A DNA stretch of 9,067 nucleotides from Planctomycetaceae bacterium UBA4655. Its GTDB lineage: Bacteria; Planctomycetota; Planctomycetia; Pirellulales; UBA1268. Positions 7,186-9,067 of the stretch are shown piece by piece. The notes beneath the pieces were generated by a model. The model was not told the DNA's origin. It saw only the letters and a program-made list of their open reading frames with translations, and ran no database searches. The stretch's first letter is position 1, and every line of letters begins with the position of its first letter. Location: positions 17,645-26,711 of the forward strand of contig DHLZ01000145.1 in assembly GCA_002405515.1 (NCBI GenBank). Reading direction: 5' to 3'. The position numbers and the translations under genes were made by a program.

Positions 7186-7211
7186 GGAGGCCGAGGCCAT
7201 TCGCGGCCTCC
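7186..7211 (-). terminator. Hairpin after the ABC permease gene, probable terminator
   Basis: GGAGGCCG (7186-7193) and CGGCCTCC (7204-7211) form a perfect 8-bp GC-rich stem with a 10-base loop. The hairpin begins only three bases beyond the permease stop codon. There is no U tract after it on the minus strand, so it may be a non-canonical terminator or a 3' end stabiliser of the operon transcript. Confidence 0.5.
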
Positions 7212-7214
7212 GGC

Positions 7215-8051
7215 TCACAGCGGCGCCGGAAGATCCCGCCTGGCGAACACCACGGCGCCGAGCACGTAGGCGGCGAGGCCGATCCCGAGCAGGATGCCGT
7301 CGTATCTCGCCAGAAGCATCCACGACTCCGTCGTGCCGCCCACGAGCCGCTGGGGCTCGTACGCGTTGAGGATCGAAAGGTAGCCGACCCATTCGAACGG
7401 GCGACTCATCCTGCCGATGAGCTTCGCGAGAATCGAGAACACGTAGAAGCCGCAGAGGATGCCGATCGACCGCCAGCGGTGACAGTCGAGGGCGGAGACG
7501 AGCGACGACAGTCCCGCAATGCACACCATGAGCCCGAACACGTTCGCAGCCGCGGGCACGTATCGCGAGGGGGGGACGGCCCCGGCCCATGGGCCACTCG
7601 CGATCCCAAGCCAGGTGCCGAGCCACAGCACCGCGGCGAGGGCCGCCGCGGCCGATGTCGTCGCGGTCGCCTGCGACACGAACAGTTCGGTCCTGGCGAC
7701 CGGCTGCGCGAGCACCATTTCCATCGTGCCGCGATCGAGCTGCCCCGACACCGCATCGCTGCCACGCGTGATGCCCCAGACAGTCGCCGCGAGCACGACC
7801 ACGGGATCGACGAAGGCGAGGGCCACGCGGCCAACGTGCGTGGCCACTTCCGAAAACGGCACGCCCGAGAGCCGCTGCCAATCCTGTGGAATCGCCCTCA
7901 AGAGCACGTCCTGGAAGGCCGGCATCGGAATCTGCGACCACAGCCAGATGTAGATCCACGGAAACGCCCCCCAGAGGGCGACGAGGCTCAGAAAGAGCCC
8001 CCGCTGATCGCCCCAGGTCTTCCGCCAGATGGCGTGATTCCAGAGTCTCAC
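7215..8051 (-). CDS. ABC-2 type transporter permease
   Basis: The protein is 278 residues when started at the GTG at 8051, which overlaps the ATPase stop by four bases (GTGA). AAGGGGG a few bases upstream is a good ribosome binding site. About six membrane helices are visible (roughly 19-38, 76-94, 128-150, 166-188, 195-213, 251-270). Between helices 2 and 3 is the loop GQLDRGTMEMVLAQPVARTE (103-122), a signature of ABC-2 exporter permeases, where 'GT-x-E-x-x-L-x-x-P-V-x-R' normally precedes the next helix. The protein forms the membrane channel for the ATPase encoded just upstream; the substrate is unknown. The same frame stays open far to the right through the ATPase gene, but that portion is Arg/Pro-rich noise, so the true start is the coupled GTG. 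Confidence 0.85.
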   Translation of the reverse strand: MRLWNHAIWRKTWGDQRGLFLSLVALWGAFPWIYIWLWSQIPMPAFQDVLLRAIPQDWQRLSGVPFSEVATHVGRVALAFVDPVVVLAATVWGITRGSDAVSGQLDRGTMEMVLAQPVARTELFVSQATATTSAAAALAAVLWLGTWLGIASGPWAGAVPPSRYVPAAANVFGLMVCIAGLSSLVSALDCHRWRSIGILCGFYVFSILAKLIGRMSRPFEWVGYLSILNAYEPQRLVGGTTESWMLLARYDGILLGIGLAAYVLGAVVFARRDLPAPL

Positions 8052-8950
8052 CCCGACACCCCCTTGTGGAAACGATCGTAGATGCCCGACAGGCCGATCG
8101 GCTCGATCATCACCTCCTCGAGCGGCTGCGTGGCGAGCCAGCCGAGCACCGGCGCGAGCGAGTCGCCCGACTCCATCACGACTTCCCCCTGCCCGTGGCG
8201 GACGATCGCCACGATTCCCGCCATCGCGGCAGGCACCTCCCCGGGCGGCGACGCGATCCTCGCCGTGATGCGGTGGCGGCGTCGAAGCTCGTGCACCGAC
8301 TGCGTATGAACGAGGCGGCCTGCCCGGAGGATCGCAACGTCGTCGCACGTCGACTCCACCTCCGAGAGCACGTGCGATGAGAACACGACGGTTCGGCCAG
8401 CGGACCTGGCCTCGCGGACGAGTTCGAGAACCTCGCTTCGGGCGGTCGGGTCGAGGTTGGCCGTCGGTTCGTCGAGGATCACGAGCCGGCAGTCGGTTCC
8501 GAGCACGACGGCGAGCGCGAGCTTCTGCCGCATGCCGGTGCTCATCCGCGCGACCTGGCGGTCGAGGTCGAGGTCGAGACGCGCCGCGATCCCCGCCGAC
8601 CGGTCCCTGCGGCAGTCCGGCCGCAGCCTCGAGAAGAAGTCGAGCACCCCGTGCCCGTTCATCCTGCGGAAGAGCCTTGCCTCGCCCGGCAGGTAGGCGG
8701 TGAGCGACCGAACCTCGAGCGACTCCCTCTCGCAGTCGTGGCCGGCTACCGTCGCCCGCCCGCTGGTCGGCCGCAGGTATCCCAGCAGGAGCCTCAGGAG
8801 CGTGGTTTTTCCGGCGCCGTTCGGTCCGAGCAGGCCGAACACCCGGCCTTCCGGAACGACGAGCGAGCAGTCGTCGAGCGCGGCAAACGCCCCGCCGCGT
8901 GACGAATACTGCTTGCCAAGCCGGTCGGTCTGGATGATCCCGGTCGTCAT
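8048..8950 (-). CDS. ABC transporter ATP-binding protein (ABC-2 exporter type)
   Basis: This 300-residue nucleotide-binding subunit has Walker A GPNGAGKTT at 42-50, a Q-loop region YLPGE at 86-90 where Glu replaces the usual Gln, a signature motif in the variant form STGMRQKLA at 137-145, Walker B RLVILDEP at 155-162, a D-loop NLD at 165-167, and the switch His193 in SSH. Residues ~220-300 form a C-terminal accessory domain typical of DrrA/NatA-like exporters. Together with the downstream permease it should form an ATP-driven exporter or a membrane-acting ABC complex of unknown substrate. The ATG overlaps the stop of the preceding TSUP-like gene (ATGA), and its own TGA overlaps the permease GTG, so the three genes are probably translationally coupled. 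No Shine-Dalgarno is evident, which fits coupling. Confidence 0.92.
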   Translation of the reverse strand: MTTGIIQTDRLGKQYSSRGGAFAALDDCSLVVPEGRVFGLLGPNGAGKTTLLRLLLGYLRPTSGRATVAGHDCERESLEVRSLTAYLPGEARLFRRMNGHGVLDFFSRLRPDCRRDRSAGIAARLDLDLDRQVARMSTGMRQKLALAVVLGTDCRLVILDEPTANLDPTARSEVLELVREARSAGRTVVFSSHVLSEVESTCDDVAILRAGRLVHTQSVHELRRRHRITARIASPPGEVPAAMAGIVAIVRHGQGEVVMESGDSLAPVLGWLATQPLEEVMIEPIGLSGIYDRFHKGVSG

Positions 8951-9067
8951 GTCGCGAAATAGTAGGCCGCAAGCACGAATCCGATCACCGCCACGAATCG
9001 CCGAACCATCCTGGCGGGGAGCCGCCTCGCCACGCCCGACCCGAACAGCCCGCCCGCGGCGGCCGCG
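8947..9067 (-). CDS. C-terminus of a TSUP (TauE/SafE)-like membrane permease, partial
   Basis: The frame is open from the right edge to the TGA at 8947-8949 and gives 39 residues. It contains GGLFGSGVARRLPARMVRR, followed by FVAVIGFVLAAYYFAT and the stop. The pattern of a small-residue glycine helix, then 'ARRLPAR' and a final hydrophobic helix, is typical of the end of TSUP/DUF81 permeases, which move sulfite, sulfonates or related anions across the inner membrane. The ATGA overlap with the ABC ATPase start supports it as a real gene end. Only the tail is in the window, so family assignment is tentative. Confidence 0.6.
   Translation of the reverse strand, partial: AAAAGGLFGSGVARRLPARMVRRFVAVIGFVLAAYYFAT

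Noticed and set aside
7215..8972. A 585-codon minus-strand frame that would make the permease much longer
   Set aside because: The part right of 8051 runs through the ABC ATPase gene in another frame and is Arg/Pro-rich without motifs. The GTG at 8051 has a good ribosome site and couples to the ATPase stop.

Overview
This is a high-GC bacterial window in which every gene I can support lies on the minus strand, so transcription runs from the right edge to the left. The TPR protein style, the MgtA-type pump in a GC-rich genome and a short 'DPLLAFIVSRWPTL' type tail (a motif I associate with planctomycete recombinases) suggest a planctomycete or a similar high-GC aquatic bacterium. That assignment is inference and no rRNA is present to test it.

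Right part (about 2471-9067), chromosomal-looking backbone. A tightly packed operon enters from the right edge. It starts with the last 39 codons of a membrane protein resembling the C-terminus of a TSUP (TauE/SafE) permease, followed by an ABC-2 type exporter ATPase and its six-helix permease. These three genes are joined by 4-base ATGA and GTGA overlaps, and a strong hairpin follows the permease stop. Next comes a secreted or periplasmic TPR-repeat protein with a 21-bp tandem repeat just after its signal peptide. It is followed by a complete P3B-type P-type ATPase of the MgtA magnesium-import family with all catalytic motifs intact.

Left part (1-about 2408), accessory-looking. A fragment identical in style to the 3' end of a tRNA or tmRNA gene (half T-arm plus acceptor strand, without the rest of the RNA) lies at 2388-2408. 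It has the look of an attachment site left by a site-specific integrative element. Directly beside it on the minus strand is a 78-codon open frame that resembles the tail of a planctomycete tyrosine recombinase but has no catalytic part. Beyond this is a one-polypeptide DUF262-DUF1524 (GmrSD/SspE/BrxU architecture) nuclease, which is likely a Type IV restriction or anti-phage enzyme. Its base composition is visibly lower in GC than the backbone and its codon use differs. Two perfect palindromes flank it. The window opens with 20 consecutive C, most likely a contig-end artefact.

My best reading is the edge of a degraded defence-carrying genomic island abutting ordinary transport genes. The nuclease, pump, TPR protein and ABC genes are of known families. 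The island-boundary interpretation is the part most worth checking.
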